Assembly (NCBI GenBank): GCA_905250125.1
Contig: CAJNOL010000566.1
Span: 4,434-68,433 of the forward strand
Direction: 5' to 3'
Length of the DNA: 64,000 nucleotides
Source of the DNA: Rotaria sordida
Taxonomy: Eukaryota; Rotifera; Eurotatoria; Philodinida; Philodinidae
The notes beneath the pieces are model-generated. The model was not told the origin of the DNA, did no database searches, and saw nothing but the letters and a program-made list of their open reading frames with translations. Within the stretch, counting starts at the first letter, position 1; each line of letters starts with the position of its first letter. Position numbers and translations under genes: made by a program. Positions 1-12,517 of the stretch are shown here, piece by piece.

Positions 1-1495
1 GGTTGTACAAAGTTGGGTGTTTGTGCTGTTTGCATAAATTAGTAATACCCCTAAAGGATGGTGCCATATAAGACAACAAAACTGATCATCCTTTTAATGT
101 TAATAATTCATATATTTTTCGATGCAGGATTTTCTATTGAGTCTTTTAGTGGCAAATTCAGATCGATTCGATGATATCTAAAGTAATATAGACCTAAAAT
201 AAGGTCCTTTGTTCTTCATCGTTGACATGGTTGTTGAAATCATTAGGTATCTTGCTAATTACTTTCGATAGTAGCGATGCTTCCATTTCATATTAGCCTC
301 ATTGAATAGCGAATTTGATTCTGTATCGGTTTCTATACGACCGAATCTATTGAAAAAAGTTATCAATATGTTTTGTTTGTCACATCAGCGGTAACCACTG
401 GTCTGTAAGCTGAAAATTTGATTCTGCTCATTATTGACTTGTTGACAGATAGAGAGGGTGTGAATATCTGAAACTAATACCCACATCTAAAGTGATTCCA
501 TATAAATTAATTAGTTCAGTATAAAGAGAAGTGAACGAATAGACTTATGACAGTTCACATATCGTTCCTTGAATGTACAAGAGTGTGCCGAAGTACATGA
601 ATTTTTATACTGATCGTTTTCATCTTACATGCCGTAAATGTAAAATTCTATAACAGAAATCAATCTTTACGAAGCACTCTCAGTAGGGTGTGGATGACGA
701 CGGGGGTCTTCTCTTCTATCATAGTCACACCGTCCCATTTATTATACATGGTAGAAACAGTTTCAATATGAGGTCTTATTTGACAGCATCCATTAAATCT
801 ACCAATGAGTAAAAGTATGCAATAATCGTCATTGAGTAAATCAATAAAAGAATTGCTGACATTCTCACTCACTCGAAAGAATTGCTAGTTTTCTTCTCGA
901 CTACATATTTTATTGACAAATAGTGGAAAGAAATCGTAATGAAAATCAATCTTCTTCAATACTCTTCCTGTTGTAGTTATCGTATCTTCAATTAGAATAT
1001 TCATCTCAAAATCTGTTGCTCATCTTGATATATCCAAAAGAATATTTATTTTTAACCGAGTCAATGAATATCGATCTTTTTGTGCAGTAGTTGAAGGTGA
1101 ATAGGCAAGTGCGGGTCTCATTTTTACCTGCACCTACCGAATTTCAAGACTGGACTCTACGAAGTTAATAAAGATAACGACTATTAGATAAGAGTAGTTG
1201 TCTCATCATTATAAAATAAGTAAGAATAAAATCTTTAATTATTGGTCAAATAAACAATTTGTGTAAGTCGAAAAATGTAATTCGTGTGAATGTTAAAAAT
1301 AAGAGGCTGAATAAATAGAGACAATGAGCATCAAATACGATGCATCCTTATACAAAAATACTAAGTTGATAACTATCGATATCAGAAAAATGCTCGTGAT
1401 CTCATATCCCTGTTCATTTTTTCTAAAATAGGTGACTGAGAATGAGTCAGTGAGTGGCACTGAGGTTCTTCTCTTCATAAATATTGATCAATACT
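1..1495. other. No recognisable gene; weak G-rich hairpin-like tracts
   Basis: I see no open frame here that resembles a known protein. Two short degenerate GT-rich/CA-rich pairs (about 454-487 and 685-736) look like worn members of the telomere-like hairpin family seen further right. The segment lies 3' of the sulfotransferase gene that ends at 1496. Confidence 0.4.
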
Positions 1496-4400
1496 TCAAA
1501 AAATATTCCATTTCGACCAGTAACTTTCGAGACCATCACATTTTTGACACGTTTCGATAAATTTATTCTTAATTCGTTGACTTTGTTCTGGAGACATAAA
1601 CGTTTTCCAATCGTTGATTTGTCCTTTGCGTACTGATTCCATATTGGATTCACCATCAAATTGTTTCAACATTCGAGCGCGAACAGTTTCATCTTCGATT
1701 TCCTCGATATATGTAGTTTCGAATTTTTGTCGCTCATCATCGTACTTATTCTTCATATAGTCGAATGATGAGTAAAGAACGACTTTATCCAGAAGTTCTT
1801 CGGTCAAATGAATGTTGATAAAAGTAGCTACCTAGAATAATACATCAGAATATTGATCAATATGTATCTGAGATTTCGTCCAGAAGTAAGACTATAATCA
1901 TCGAACTTGACAACATGCAAGTGATACTCTAAAGCTGTATGAGATGTATATTTTTGAAAGAGTGTGACACTAATAAATGGTTGATTTAATGTTCAAGACT
2001 CAGCTTCAAAGTCATTCCATAGACAATTTATTGCTACACAGAGTTATACATTTAGTACTGCATTCAATAGTATGAAAGTGAAAGTTTGATGGAATAAATC
2101 TGACTAGAGTAATCATTTCTTCTCGACATTAAATCTACTGAGTAATCATAGCACTCAATGTCAATTTGAAGCGCTTTTCTCCAAAACAATCAGTCTATGT
2201 CAAATACTTACCTAACAGTGTAACAAACCGAATTGAATGTCAACAGAAAATTGAATTTTGCAGATGAACTTTTTCTCTACGAAAAAACTTCATCATTTTA
2301 CAGAATAAGAAATTTTCTATAGGATCAGATAAAAACTGACCGATTTAAAAGAAAAGATTTCTATCGACGAAAACCTTTCAGTATTTTCTCTACGGAAATA
2401 AAATGTGAAATACGATAGAGCTACTTTGATTATGACAGAGAGAGAACTTACTAGATCTGGTCGAAGTTTTAAAAGGATCAAAGACTGCCATACCAAAAAC
2501 TCCTCAAAACAGTGACGGACCATGACAGACAGTAACATGTATGTTGCGGCTTTTAAGAAGGGAAAGAGAAAACTTTCTCATTCTATTCTTCAATAATCAT
2601 TACCAGTTATGCTTCACAAAATGATGTCTACTAATTATTATGAATCAGTCCAGTAAAAAGTATGGACATGTACTGAAATGCCTTTTCTAACTGCATCCTT
2701 GAAGAATTTTCGTTGCTTTTGACTTATTGTTTGCTCTACGTGAGAACTTAATGTAGAAAATAAGAGTTGTTACGGATTTTGATAACATCAGCATAAATAA
2801 TAAAGATCACTTTTAAGCTTGCATATTTGCTTGTAGAGTTGTATTTTGTATAAATTTATATAGTTTAAAAGAAACTATTTTCCCAATGACCCATATGTAC
2901 GTTTCTCATTTCTTGACTAGAAAATTTTATGTTCAATAAATAGTTTGTAATTTGTACTTTGAACTTTGTTAATTTGTATCTATTCTACTATTAAAGATCA
3001 AATTGATGAATACTTTTAAAATCATTATGAATTTAGAGAGGAGAAAAAGATACCGATGAGAAAATTCTAGGAGTGGGAAGTTACCGTTACGTTACCAAGT
3101 AACTAGTAACTCGCAAGTTACTAGTTACCGAGTAACTAGTAACGTCGGAGTTACCAGTTACCAGGTAACTAGTAACTTCGGAGTTACTAGTTACTTTTGG
3201 TAGGTAACTTGTCTAAAAAGTGGAGATATCGCTTCCTAATGAGTGAATACCATCATTACAGTACTTATTCAGCTCACGAGTTACCGAGTAACTAGTAACG
3301 CACATAGGAGTTACTAGTTACCAAGTAACTCGTAATTTAATTGAGTGATGAATAGATGATATTCAGTCATTAGGAAGCGATATCTCGACTTTTTAGACAA
3401 GTTACCTACAAAAAGTAACTAGTAACTTCGAAGTTACTAATTACCCGGTAACGTAACTCCCGGGTAACGGTAACTTCCCACCCCTAGAAAATTCTTGAAA
3501 TTTTGAATCATTATTTCTTGATGTTATTCTAAAATTTTTCTCGTGTAGAAATCAATACAATCTTTAATATAACTTATAGGCTCGAAATGACATGAAGATA
3601 ATGTTGAGTGTAATTTGAAGATGTTCAACGTCACATCCAACTAAATAACTATTTTCACTTATATCTGTAAGATTCGCGACTATAATGACATTAATTATAT
3701 TAAGTCAATTTCTTTCTTATTTCAAGAAGAGTAAAGATTTTAGTTCATAGAAAACAAAAATCTAATTCCAACGTCTATTAGAAAAATCTTCAAATATTTG
3801 AGAAATTATCTCAATGAGTTACAAGTAACAAAATTAAAAATTGTCGATTGTGTCCTAGAGAATCACCGATTGACAGTTAATATTCATTTTTTTGAGCTTA
3901 CTCACTTTTTTTATCACATTTTGTATGTCACTTTTCATCTCTTCGTAAGAAACAAGAAGGACATTTGCATCATTACGTCGTTCCCAAGTTAATCGAAGAC
4001 ATTCAAAATAATCATTGAATGGTAGACGACCTTGAATGAAAAGTTCGAAGAATTGATCAAAATTCAAACGACGTACACCACCCCATGTATTGTAGAATAT
4101 ATAGTAGGATACACAAACATCTTTTGGATTTCGAATCACACAAATATATTTTGCTTGCGAATTGTATGGAATACGATTCATTGGTAAATGAGATCTCAAA
4201 GCACCTGGTCGTCGCATCTTGATAATCGCTTGTTCATCATCCAATTCAACATAGGGAAATCGTTCAAAAAAATCTTTATAATCAATGTCAAATGGTTGTC
4301 CATTTGTCAATAGAGTATAAATAATTGTTTTAATCCATGTCGTTCCACTTTTTGGATATGTTACAATGAATAAATCATCCGATCGTGCTTGATATTTAAG

Positions 4401-4741
4401 GCCAAAGAGAAGAGTTTCTACATCCCAATAGTAGAACCAATTTATGCCGTCAACGATTATACATGGATCTTGTTGATCATGTTGTGAAATGTGAACTGTA
4501 AACGATGAGTTTTAAAATTTAAATTTCTCGTAAAGATGTGAACACAATTTTATGAAAAACTTTATTCAGAAGAAAATTTTTAGTCGACAAGAACATGAGA
4601 TTTCGTTTATAGCTAATTAAACCATTTTTTCAAACTAAGTTTAGAATTGAGTAGGACTACAAGAAAATGAATTTTAAGAAATTTTACACAGAAAAAAGCA
4701 GCCTGTGACTGACTCATATTTTTACCTGTCTCGTTCGACAT
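1496..4741 (-). CDS. Cytosolic sulfotransferase (PAPS-dependent), three exons
   Basis: Exons by eye: 4726-4741, 3906-4495 and 1496-1831, giving about 313 aa, usual for cytosolic sulfotransferases. They transfer sulfate from PAPS to hydroxyl or amine groups of small molecules. The PAPS 5'-phosphosulfate loop YPKSGTTW is at about residues 52-59, and the 3'-phosphate motif RNPKDVCVSYY at about 127-137. The C-terminal RKG...W element at about 270-278 reads RKGQINDWK where the family usually has RxGxxGDWKN. The joins keep frame: phase 1 with GTAAAA/ACAG, then phase 0 with GTGAGTAAG/TTCTAG. The second join restores a typical run after the last beta-strand (IKK then VATFINIHLTEELL). Intron 2 is about 2.07 kb, far longer than neighbouring introns, and contains a palindromic transposon. 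The 16 nt first exon is the least certain part. The substrate cannot be predicted. Confidence 0.88.
3069..3485. mobile_element. 417 bp palindromic non-autonomous DNA transposon (hAT-like) inside sulfotransferase intron 2
   Basis: Almost the whole segment is one inverted repeat, with arms of about 200 bp and ends AGGAGTGGGAAGTTACCG and its near-complement ending CTTCCCACCCCT. The arms carry many internal copies of GTTACTAGTTAC. Direct repeats AGAAAATTCT flank both sides (3059-3068 and 3486-3495), which fits a target-site duplication of 8-10 bp. The end sequence and duplication length resemble hAT-type elements. No coding capacity. Confidence 0.75.
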
Positions 4742-5989
4742 TGCAATGTAATCGTATGCTAAAGCTATAACATTTGGCAGAAAAAGAAGAAGAGAACCGA
4801 ATCTTCTCTTTCTATTATTCAACATATATGATATTTGCTTTGGTTCTCATAAAAAAGGCACGTTTTTTATGTAGTCGACAACAAAGAACGTGAAGTAGAA
4901 GCACATTGACAATGGTTCTTGTCGTCATCAGCATATTATTTCACAAAAGCAAAAGGTTATTCGACTATGGAAATTTTACTTTATCAATGGATTATTGTCT
5001 TCATCAAATATTTCCTTGTTATATGTAATATTTATTTCTATTGATGCAATTCTTGACAAAAAAATCATTGTTTTTCATTTCCTGTATTCATAATAAGCCA
5101 GTTTGCGATATACTGAATGTAAGTGAAGAGAAAACCTTCGTACTCTGCGACGTATCATGATTGACTTCATTTTCTTTCGATGTTTGAAGACCAAATCATT
5201 CTTGATTGATTATTCAATTTGTAATTGCTACTATGCGTTCATCAGTATGCGTGTTCCCTTTGTTTGGTTTTGAGTAGTGTAATTTGTATTTGTCTCGAAT
5301 TCAGAATTTTTTCAATTAAGCATGAAGATTCTTAAATTTTAGTTCTTGTGTTTGATTCTATCGTATAAGTAATACTTCTTCAAAGAAAGCACTCGTTTAC
5401 AATTCCTATAATGCTGAAAAGAATCCACGCCTATTGGCTTGAACTGTTTCTGCTGAAACAATTTTACATTTATAAGCACATTGTCAAGACTACCAAAGAA
5501 AAGATGCTGTATTTTCTCTACTCAGATGATTATAAGATTCAAACAGATTACCGCCATTCCTTAGGATTAATAGGTGTACAGAAAAAGTAGCTTTGGCTTC
5601 GATCGAATTCTACGATTGCATTTTGCATAACAGTCAATCTTCTTGTCGTCGTCCGTCCAAATCGACCACTTAGTAACATCATCATTTTACAGAAGATTAT
5701 TATAACGGTAGTAAACGAGACCCATTTCCTTTCCTCATATAAAACAATATTTCTGTGAGTACAATCTTGCATCAATAAAAATCTAGCATTGAAAAGATTG
5801 AAAAGTGTTCCGGCTACCACCGATAATGGAAATCAATGTAGTCAATCGATAAAAATGAGAAAAACTAACTGTGCAAATGTCAGCGTTCTCAACCATTTGG
5901 AAAGCATTATGAATATTTGTTTTCAAGACGCAGAATTTTTGCGGAAAATCTTCTTTGGGATAATTGAAATGAAAAAAATAAATCTATAA
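4742..5989. other. Intergenic, nothing recognised
   Basis: Open frames here are short and do not resemble known proteins. No repeat or RNA gene is apparent. The region lies upstream of the sulfotransferase and contains its presumed promoter, but no clear TATA box or other element stands out. Confidence 0.4.
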
Positions 5990-8830
5990 CAGATGCAGAT
6001 TTATGGAGATATTGTCTGCTATACAACCTTACGATGTCTTTTTGGTCTGCTGTGTCTCAATTGGTACGAGATTTGCCATGGTATTCAGCTACGATGAAAA
6101 GCATTGTGATAAACTCGAATTTAACGAATGTGACGACGATAAATATCGACGTGTGAATGGTATGTCTATCCTGAATAAGTATTTTTTTCGATGATGAATA
6201 TGATTGTTCAGATTTAACCGATGAAAAGCAACAGTTTGATAATAGGAAATGCACATATAGAAAAAGTTTAGTTTTGATCTGTCATGATCGACTCGGTTTT
6301 CCCAACAAACAGTTTTGAGATGATGGATGATGCATACAAAATTGAACAGGATTGTTTGATACATACACAATTCAGAAAGAATGCAACAACATTCTCAATC
6401 AATATCGCATGTATGAATTGCATAACCGACAAAATCAATGGCCATTGTCTAATGGGAACTGCTTGTCAGAATATATGTACGAAAAATCTCTTGCTTGGAA
6501 TCATACCACAATCGACGAATGTATCTATTTCATTAAATATGCTTTGTCACAAGGAGCAGAAAAGAATTGTCCTCGTAAATCCGATCTATCGCGCATCCTA
6601 TTATCTCTATAATTCATGTAATATACCATGGATTCAATATCCGAATAGTGACATTGTCACATTGCACATCCTCATCAATCACAAGGAATAATATGATTAG
6701 TCTACAAAATGGTCGGATTTTATTCGAATCAATGTTATTACCAAATGTCGATGATATCTAACCTATCAGCGTTTTGAAACAACTCTACACAAATGATTTA
6801 TCTTTTCATTTAATTGAAGCCCAACTGTGTTCCTCAGCTTCCAGTCATTCTGCCGTAATGAACATGAATTACAATCGCAATTATTTCAATGATCTGAAGC
6901 CGTCAATCATCGTCCGTATCATTTTGTGGAAGTGTGTGGCAGTGTACAACGGCATGATTTTTCGATGTTCTATCGAACAACCAGCATATTTATTGGTTCA
7001 CAAACTCAGTGACACAATTGTGTAATATCCGAATAATTTCGTGCTTATTGTGATAATATATTATGAAATTTCGGTACAGTAGTAGTTATGTCTCAATACG
7101 CAATGTCGATGTCTAACGAAACAATATATCGATTTTGAATAGGTCTTAGATGAAGAATGGAATTGTCAGAATGCTTTAGATCAAAAGGCTTTATTTGTAT
7201 TGGATAATCTCATTTTTTTTAATCGAAATTTAAAACTCATCCATGAATCAACTCTTCGAGAAGAGTTCAATATTCTGGATAAGAATCAATCACTTTGGAA
7301 TGTTTACCGGTTATCTAACGAATATCCTTGTTTTTGATTCGATTCATCAGATGCATTGAATATTAGTCATTATCGACTATGTATTGATCAGTAACAAAAC
7401 AGAGATGAACATATTGGCTGTGCTGGAAGTTGTGAAGAAATGTAACACTACTATCATATGCTGTTATTTACCAACCATGTTGATTTATCGTCACAAATGT
7501 TCGACGAATGACCAATGTATATCCTATTCCATGTGTTGCGAGCAGATCTGTGTTTACCATCAAGCACAATGGCTTGATCATCAGAAAGTACTTGAGAGTT
7601 CATTGCCGTCAAATTTTGTGTGTTCAAATCTGAAATGTGCAAAAAATGGCTGTTGGAACGGTAAATGCAACTGTTAGTATGGTAAAATATGAGAATATTT
7701 GTATTCGTCAAAAAAATGTTTTATTAAATTTGACCACTAGATTTTATTGTCTCAACAAAGACCGATCGATTCAAGAAACAAAAAAACGAAGCTAATTCAC
7801 CACAATTTCTAATAGAAGTTAGTGATATCAATTGTACTGAAATCAGAAATATCATTCCTCCAATTTCATCATAGAAACGAAGCTTGTTTCTTCATTGTTT
7901 CGATTTTAATACTAGCAGAATGTTGGTGTTCAATCATCAAATAATTCAATCAATCTACACAAAAACAACTAATCGTGAAAGCATGTTAAACTTATTGATT
8001 CTACTTTTGTTCAATAATCAATCATTGTAGACAGTCCCTTTACATATTCGACCCATAGATCTACTCATGATTCAGAAAAAATATATCAATCATTGACTTT
8101 GTTCTTGACCGAATTAATTTCTATAATACAAACATGTTCAATATTTGAATCAATCGAATATCATTGATGAACATTGCTGTTCAATTCGTATTGAAGCGTT
8201 CGAATTGACAATCAATGAAAAAGTTTAGTTGGCTGTTCTACGGAAATATCCGATCTATTTTCAATTTTCTTCCATCGTTTCATTTTGTCTAAAGTTCAAG
8301 ATTAGAGCAAGACAATTTCTCTACTAATCCATGAAAGAGCAATTCTTATCTTGATGATCAAGAATGCCATCGACTTCTCCACAAGAATCCCAGTTACGTT
8401 TGTCTTTATTTGAACAATCTTGAAGGGATCAATTGTTCCATATTGAATGAGTTGTGCAAACAAGGTTTCTATTCATCAAATGTTTTATGCAAACCGAATT
8501 ATCGAAGTCTCCCGAGTAGCATCGATCAGCCCTATTGTCTATGACTAATTAGCATGATCGATTATTGATGTGATTTGAAGCCTTATTTGAATAATGATCA
8601 GTGTTTTCCTCAACCGAAACCGACTGATTATTTCTGTTTGTATTCTAAGCATTATTTTAATAGACAATCTACAATGATGAAAAACATTCGATTCGATTGT
8701 ATATCATTGAAAGTTTAAAACATCACGACGTTATCGTGCAATATTTGAATATCAATTTTTATACTCTTGATATGACTCTTATTTATCAACATCTTTAAAA
8801 ATATCTCGCTAATATTTTGCACTATCTAAA
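5990..8830 (+). pseudogene. Decayed LDL-receptor class A / EGF-like receptor gene
   Basis: Pieces of a cysteine-rich extracellular protein appear in successive plus-strand frames, interrupted by stops and frameshifts. Around 6110-6250 the frame reads NECDDDKYR, then DCSDLTDEKQ, close to the Ca-binding end of an LDLa module (DCxDxSDE). Several expected cysteines are lost. Around 6350-6610 a second open stretch ends in a CPRKSDLSRILLSL run. Around 8360-8700 EGF-like cysteine spacing can be followed (INCSILNELCKQGF, then CFPQPKPTDYFCLYSKHYF). Large multi-LDLa/EGF receptors are common in bdelloids, but I cannot name the parent gene. No intact ORF remains, so I read this as a pseudogene. Its borders are approximate. 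Confidence 0.5.
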
Positions 8831-8886
8831 TCAAGGTCATACAGTACCGATAATCGTTATCGTTCAATTTTATTCTCGCTCAGACA

Positions 8887-8940
8887 GAGGTGTGAAGTGT
8901 GGTTCTTCTCTAAATCAAAATCACAAACCGACACCCACAC
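8887..8940. repeat. Telomere-like hairpin element (copy H)
   Basis: Read on the minus strand it starts GTGTGGGTGTCGGTTTGTG, passes a purine-rich centre AGAGAAGAAC, and ends in CACACTTCACACCTC. It shares its centre with the other copies (AGAAGAAC at 32297-32373). It begins exactly where the B-box-like reading frame loses its expected sequence. Confidence 0.6.
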
Positions 8941-9128
8941 TCATTGAGATTTTGTTGTAATTGATCATGTATACGTATAACTTCTTGATCCATTTGTTTG
9001 CCAAGTGACTGCCGATGTTCATATATATGAGACAAACAGAAATCACGTGAACATCCGCGACATATAAAAGTCCCATTTCCATTGTCACATATCGCACTAC
9101 GCGAATGTTTTGACGATGAGGAAGCCAT
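8941..9128 (-). pseudogene. 5' fragment of a B-box-like zinc-binding protein, truncated at hairpin H
   Basis: Starts at the ATG at 9126-9128 (MASSSSKH) and encodes a compact Cys/His cluster, CDNGNGTFICRGCSRDFCLSHIYEHR. This is followed by an amphipathic stretch (GKQMDQEVIRIHDQLQQNLNE) typical of the B-box plus coiled-coil starts of TRIM/NHL-type proteins that are very numerous in bdelloids. After LNE the frame runs straight into telomere-like repeat and stops, so only about 60 residues survive. No downstream part was found nearby. Either a truncated gene copy or a captured fragment. The family assignment rests on the Cys/His pattern only. Confidence 0.5.
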
Positions 9129-9199
9129 GCGTGACCGTGAAATGCATTCGGTAGCAGAATAAAGAAAAAAAGACACAACCGTCAAGTGTTTAAACAACA

Positions 9200-9615
9200 C
9201 AGTAAGACATGAATCATTAGGTGCCGCAATGAGAGTAAAAGGAATAGTTTTCTTTTGGTCGTTGATTTCAGTCGATTTTCGACTCTTACTCTAATGAGAT
9301 TGAATGTCTAGCCGCTTTGTTCCCATTGGATATATATATATCAATATGGAGTGATAGTTTAAGAATGATTATTCAAATAGTTACAAATATACATTTGATA
9401 AATTTCGATTGTTTCAAAGCGAAGGTAACCATCTCTTTCAATTTTTATGAGAAAATCCTAGTTGTTGTACTTTTCTCTTTTCTTGTTCGTCTTACATTAT
9501 GTTTCGGTTTATACTTTCAAAAGCAATCCATTTTTGTTCAATTCTACAAGAATGAGTGCATGATAATTGTTGCTCGAATAAAATTTAAATTTAGAAGATA
9601 CAGCTATTAACTGAT
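9200..9615. other. Intergenic, nothing recognised
   Basis: AT-rich spacer between the B-box-like fragment and the LTR retrotransposon. The 5 bp GAAAG at 9616-9620 is the left target-site duplication of that element. Confidence 0.4.
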
Positions 9616-9620
9616 GAAAG

Positions 9621-9955
9621 TGTTAGCGGTTGTCCTTTTGGATCAACGCTAAGTTCGTTCTCTTTTCTTTAACGAAAAAAAGTATGTATATGTGTGTGTG
9701 TATACGTACACTTGCACACCGTCTTTTATTTTATCTGTTTTTAAATAATGGAAAACACGTACATATATAGTGAGCGACAAAAAAAGAAAAAAGAAGAGAG
9801 AGAGAAAAGAAAAGAAAGAGAACAGGGACTAGATGTATGAATAGTAAAAGAGAAGACTAGATGTATCACCAAGAAAGAAATAGAAAACGAAATGGAAAAA
9901 GAAAATAAAAATGAAGATAGATGGCGAGTTGTAACAGTGCGACATCACTGTAACA
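9621..9955 (-). repeat. 3' LTR of the Ty3/gypsy-type element
   Basis: Begins TGTTAGCGG and ends CACTGTAACA on the plus strand, so both ends carry the usual TG...CA. It is nearly identical to 18080-18416. A hairpin-forming inverted repeat lies at its outer end (9623-9652), and there is an alternating GT/purine tract inside. On the minus strand, the short purine stretch ATGGGAGTA immediately before the LTR is the likely polypurine primer. Confidence 0.95.
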
Positions 9956-10568
9956 TACTCCCATATTGGACAAAAAAATGTGTCCTATCAACATTTTTTC
10001 CCAGAGAGGACTAACAACGATAAATATCATAACAGTAAATGAAACAACAAAATAAACATAACAATATAAATAGTTAAACGATAAATGAAGAAAGAAAGAA
10101 AGTAACAAAATAACAAAAACTAAAATATGACGTATGTGAAAAACTTCTGTTTTTTTCTTTTTTTTTTTTTTTTTTTTTATATATATATAAGTTTACATAT
10201 AATAAACGTAGAAATACAAATGTAACGAAAAATAACAAAAGAAAATAGAAAACTTTTTCCAGAGAGAAAAAAAAATATAATAGTTTATAAAATAATGAAG
10301 AAAACGACTAGTTTAGATAGATATCGTGACAGTATGAAAAAAAATTAACCGATAATGGATCATCGCATGGACATGACATATTGTGTATTGTTTCGTATTT
10401 GTTGATCAATGTATTATGATTCATATAAGATAAATAATATAAGTAGATGGCTTTTGTAGAAATAATTTAGTAATAGAATTATAGTATATAACGATCATCT
10501 TATAAGATGATCTGCAATGATGTTGTTTATACTAGAATAAAATTGATATTATGATTCATGATTATGAT

Positions 10569-12038
10569 TTATTTGTGTTGTTGATGATGATGATGAGAAT
10601 AATGAATATTTGAATTCGATCGACGTTGTTGTGAATGAATTTCATTGTAATGATCAGTAGAAAATAGATTTCTAGTTTCACGTTCGTATTTAGATAGTAA
10701 TGTTGGATTTTTTATACCAATATATAATGATGTACGATTAGTTAAAGAAGATGTTGAAATATTTAAAGCACCAAAATTTATAGAACGTTCACGAAGAATT
10801 TTCTTGACTAATGTAATTGTAAATCTTCGATCGATGCCTCTTCTTATAATTTCATGTTTATATAATTTTTTCCTTTGTTTTAAAGTACATGTACGATTAT
10901 GAATTTTCCGTTTTTGTTCATTGGATATGTTTGCACGTTCATATTGAAATTCATTATGTGACGAGTTATTTATATTTATATGTTGATATGGTTGTTCAGG
11001 TTCATCATCATTAGAGGATATTTCTTCTACATCAGGATTGTTTTGTTGATTTAAATTTGATGATTGATTGATTTTAAAATTTTCATTTGGTAATACAATT
11101 AAATCATTTGGGTCTGATGAATCCGAATACATTGAAATATCATAATCAGGTTCAGTAGATAATTCATTTGCTGGTTCTTGTTGTTCGATTAATTTCATGT
11201 TAATAATAAGGTGATGCATTGATAAACAATCATTGGCAGCGTATGTTGTCATTGTTTGTCGATATGCAAGTTCTTTGGAATTTAAATGAACTAATGTTGG
11301 ATCAAGACCTATATCGAATGGTGATCGGGAACGACGTTTATCTAACCACTGATTGAGTTGATATGCCACGGCATTTTTTAATGACCAAGGATTATTTGGT
11401 TGAATACCTAAACATGTTTCACATATGCATAGGATGTTATCATTAGTTGATGATACTTTTGGTTTATGAGGATGGTGTTGCTTCCAAAAAATTTTAAATT
11501 CATCTTGTAGGTTAATATTATTTGACAAATAAATTTGACTAGATGAAAATAAATTGAAATTGAGAAATTTTTTTAATTCATCAATAGAACCCCAAATATA
11601 AATATTTTTATTTGAATTAAATAATGCAACAAATAATTCTTGAATTAAAATGAATGTTCGTTCATGCATGTTTGGTAAATGACGAACTTCAACAAATATA
11701 ACATATGAAAATAAATTTTTTTGTATTATTTGTAATTGTATAAGTGCCGGTTCATTTGGTTTTTTGGGAATGCATATTGATTCAGCATCTAATGTAAATA
11801 AATCTGAATCATTTATTGTTTCGATAAGATGAATTAATGTTTGTTCGGTAGTTTTGCAATTAATATAAAATGGTTTATAATTTAACGGTTCAAATGGTGG
11901 ATAACGAGATGCAAGTTCATGTTCATGGATTTTTTCTCGAAATATAGCACGAAGATGTTGACGTGGTTTTCCAGTAATAGTTGATGGTGTGTTGTTGAAT
12001 TTCCATATAGCATCTTGATATTCTTCTTCGGATAACAT
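10569..12038 (-). CDS. Retrotransposon ORF3: DEDDy-type 3'-5' exonuclease
   Basis: An uninterrupted 489-codon frame downstream of integrase, where retroviruses carry env. The RNase D/WRN-like exonuclease signatures are visible: motif I FTLDAES (DxE) near residue 83, a middle acidic motif in IWGSIDELKKF near 150, and motif III YAANDCLSMHHL (YxxxD) near 268. The tyrosine makes it DEDDy rather than DEDDh. The C-terminal third is Ser/Asn/His-rich and basic, possibly nucleic-acid binding. The family trims 3' ends of RNA or single-stranded DNA. In a retroelement this could process cDNA ends or mRNA, but that is inference. It is the only ORF of the element with no visible break. Confidence 0.85.
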   Translation of the reverse strand: MLSEEEYQDAIWKFNNTPSTITGKPRQHLRAIFREKIHEHELASRYPPFEPLNYKPFYINCKTTEQTLIHLIETINDSDLFTLDAESICIPKKPNEPALIQLQIIQKNLFSYVIFVEVRHLPNMHERTFILIQELFVALFNSNKNIYIWGSIDELKKFLNFNLFSSSQIYLSNNINLQDEFKIFWKQHHPHKPKVSSTNDNILCICETCLGIQPNNPWSLKNAVAYQLNQWLDKRRSRSPFDIGLDPTLVHLNSKELAYRQTMTTYAANDCLSMHHLIINMKLIEQQEPANELSTEPDYDISMYSDSSDPNDLIVLPNENFKINQSSNLNQQNNPDVEEISSNDDEPEQPYQHININNSSHNEFQYERANISNEQKRKIHNRTCTLKQRKKLYKHEIIRRGIDRRFTITLVKKILRERSINFGALNISTSSLTNRTSLYIGIKNPTLLSKYERETRNLFSTDHYNEIHSQQRRSNSNIHYSHHHHQQHK

Positions 12039-12517
12039 GACTATAATAATAAAATTAAAAAAAATATAATAGATATTGATTCACTTTTATAGTGAATCTG
12101 TAATTTGTTTATTATCATTTCTTGTAGGAAATAAGAATCTAGTCCCAATTATATAAATCCAATTTTTTGAATATGAAAATAAAGGAATAGATATTTTTTT
12201 TTTAATATACATATATATGTTACGAAATCTAGCTTTCTCTTTTCGATTCTCAGTGCCTAGGTTAAGAATCTGATAAGAATAATTGAATAATAATTGTATT
12301 CAATGATGAATTTCGTATCGTAGAATAATTAGAATATAAGAAAAATATGGTCTAATTTAAATATAATAGCCCTTCATAATCAGTGAGTGGGGGAAAGGCA
12401 CACATCCCGATCATGCCATGCTAAATTAAATCCAATTAGATTAATTGATTAATAAATAATTATTCCATTTAATTTGACATATTGGTATTACGGATCTCTT
12501 TGTTAGAGGTCCTGTAA

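Noticed and set aside
660-872. 70-codon minus-strand ORF
   Set aside because: No domain recognised, and the frame overlaps a degenerate G-rich hairpin.
3069-3485. CRISPR-like array (repeated GTTACTAGTTAC)
   Set aside because: The units are irregularly spaced and palindromic without unique spacers, and the organism is eukaryotic.
9661-9720. GT/CA-rich tract as another hairpin copy
   Set aside because: It is inside the LTR, is repeated at the same place in the other LTR, and is explained by the retrotransposon.
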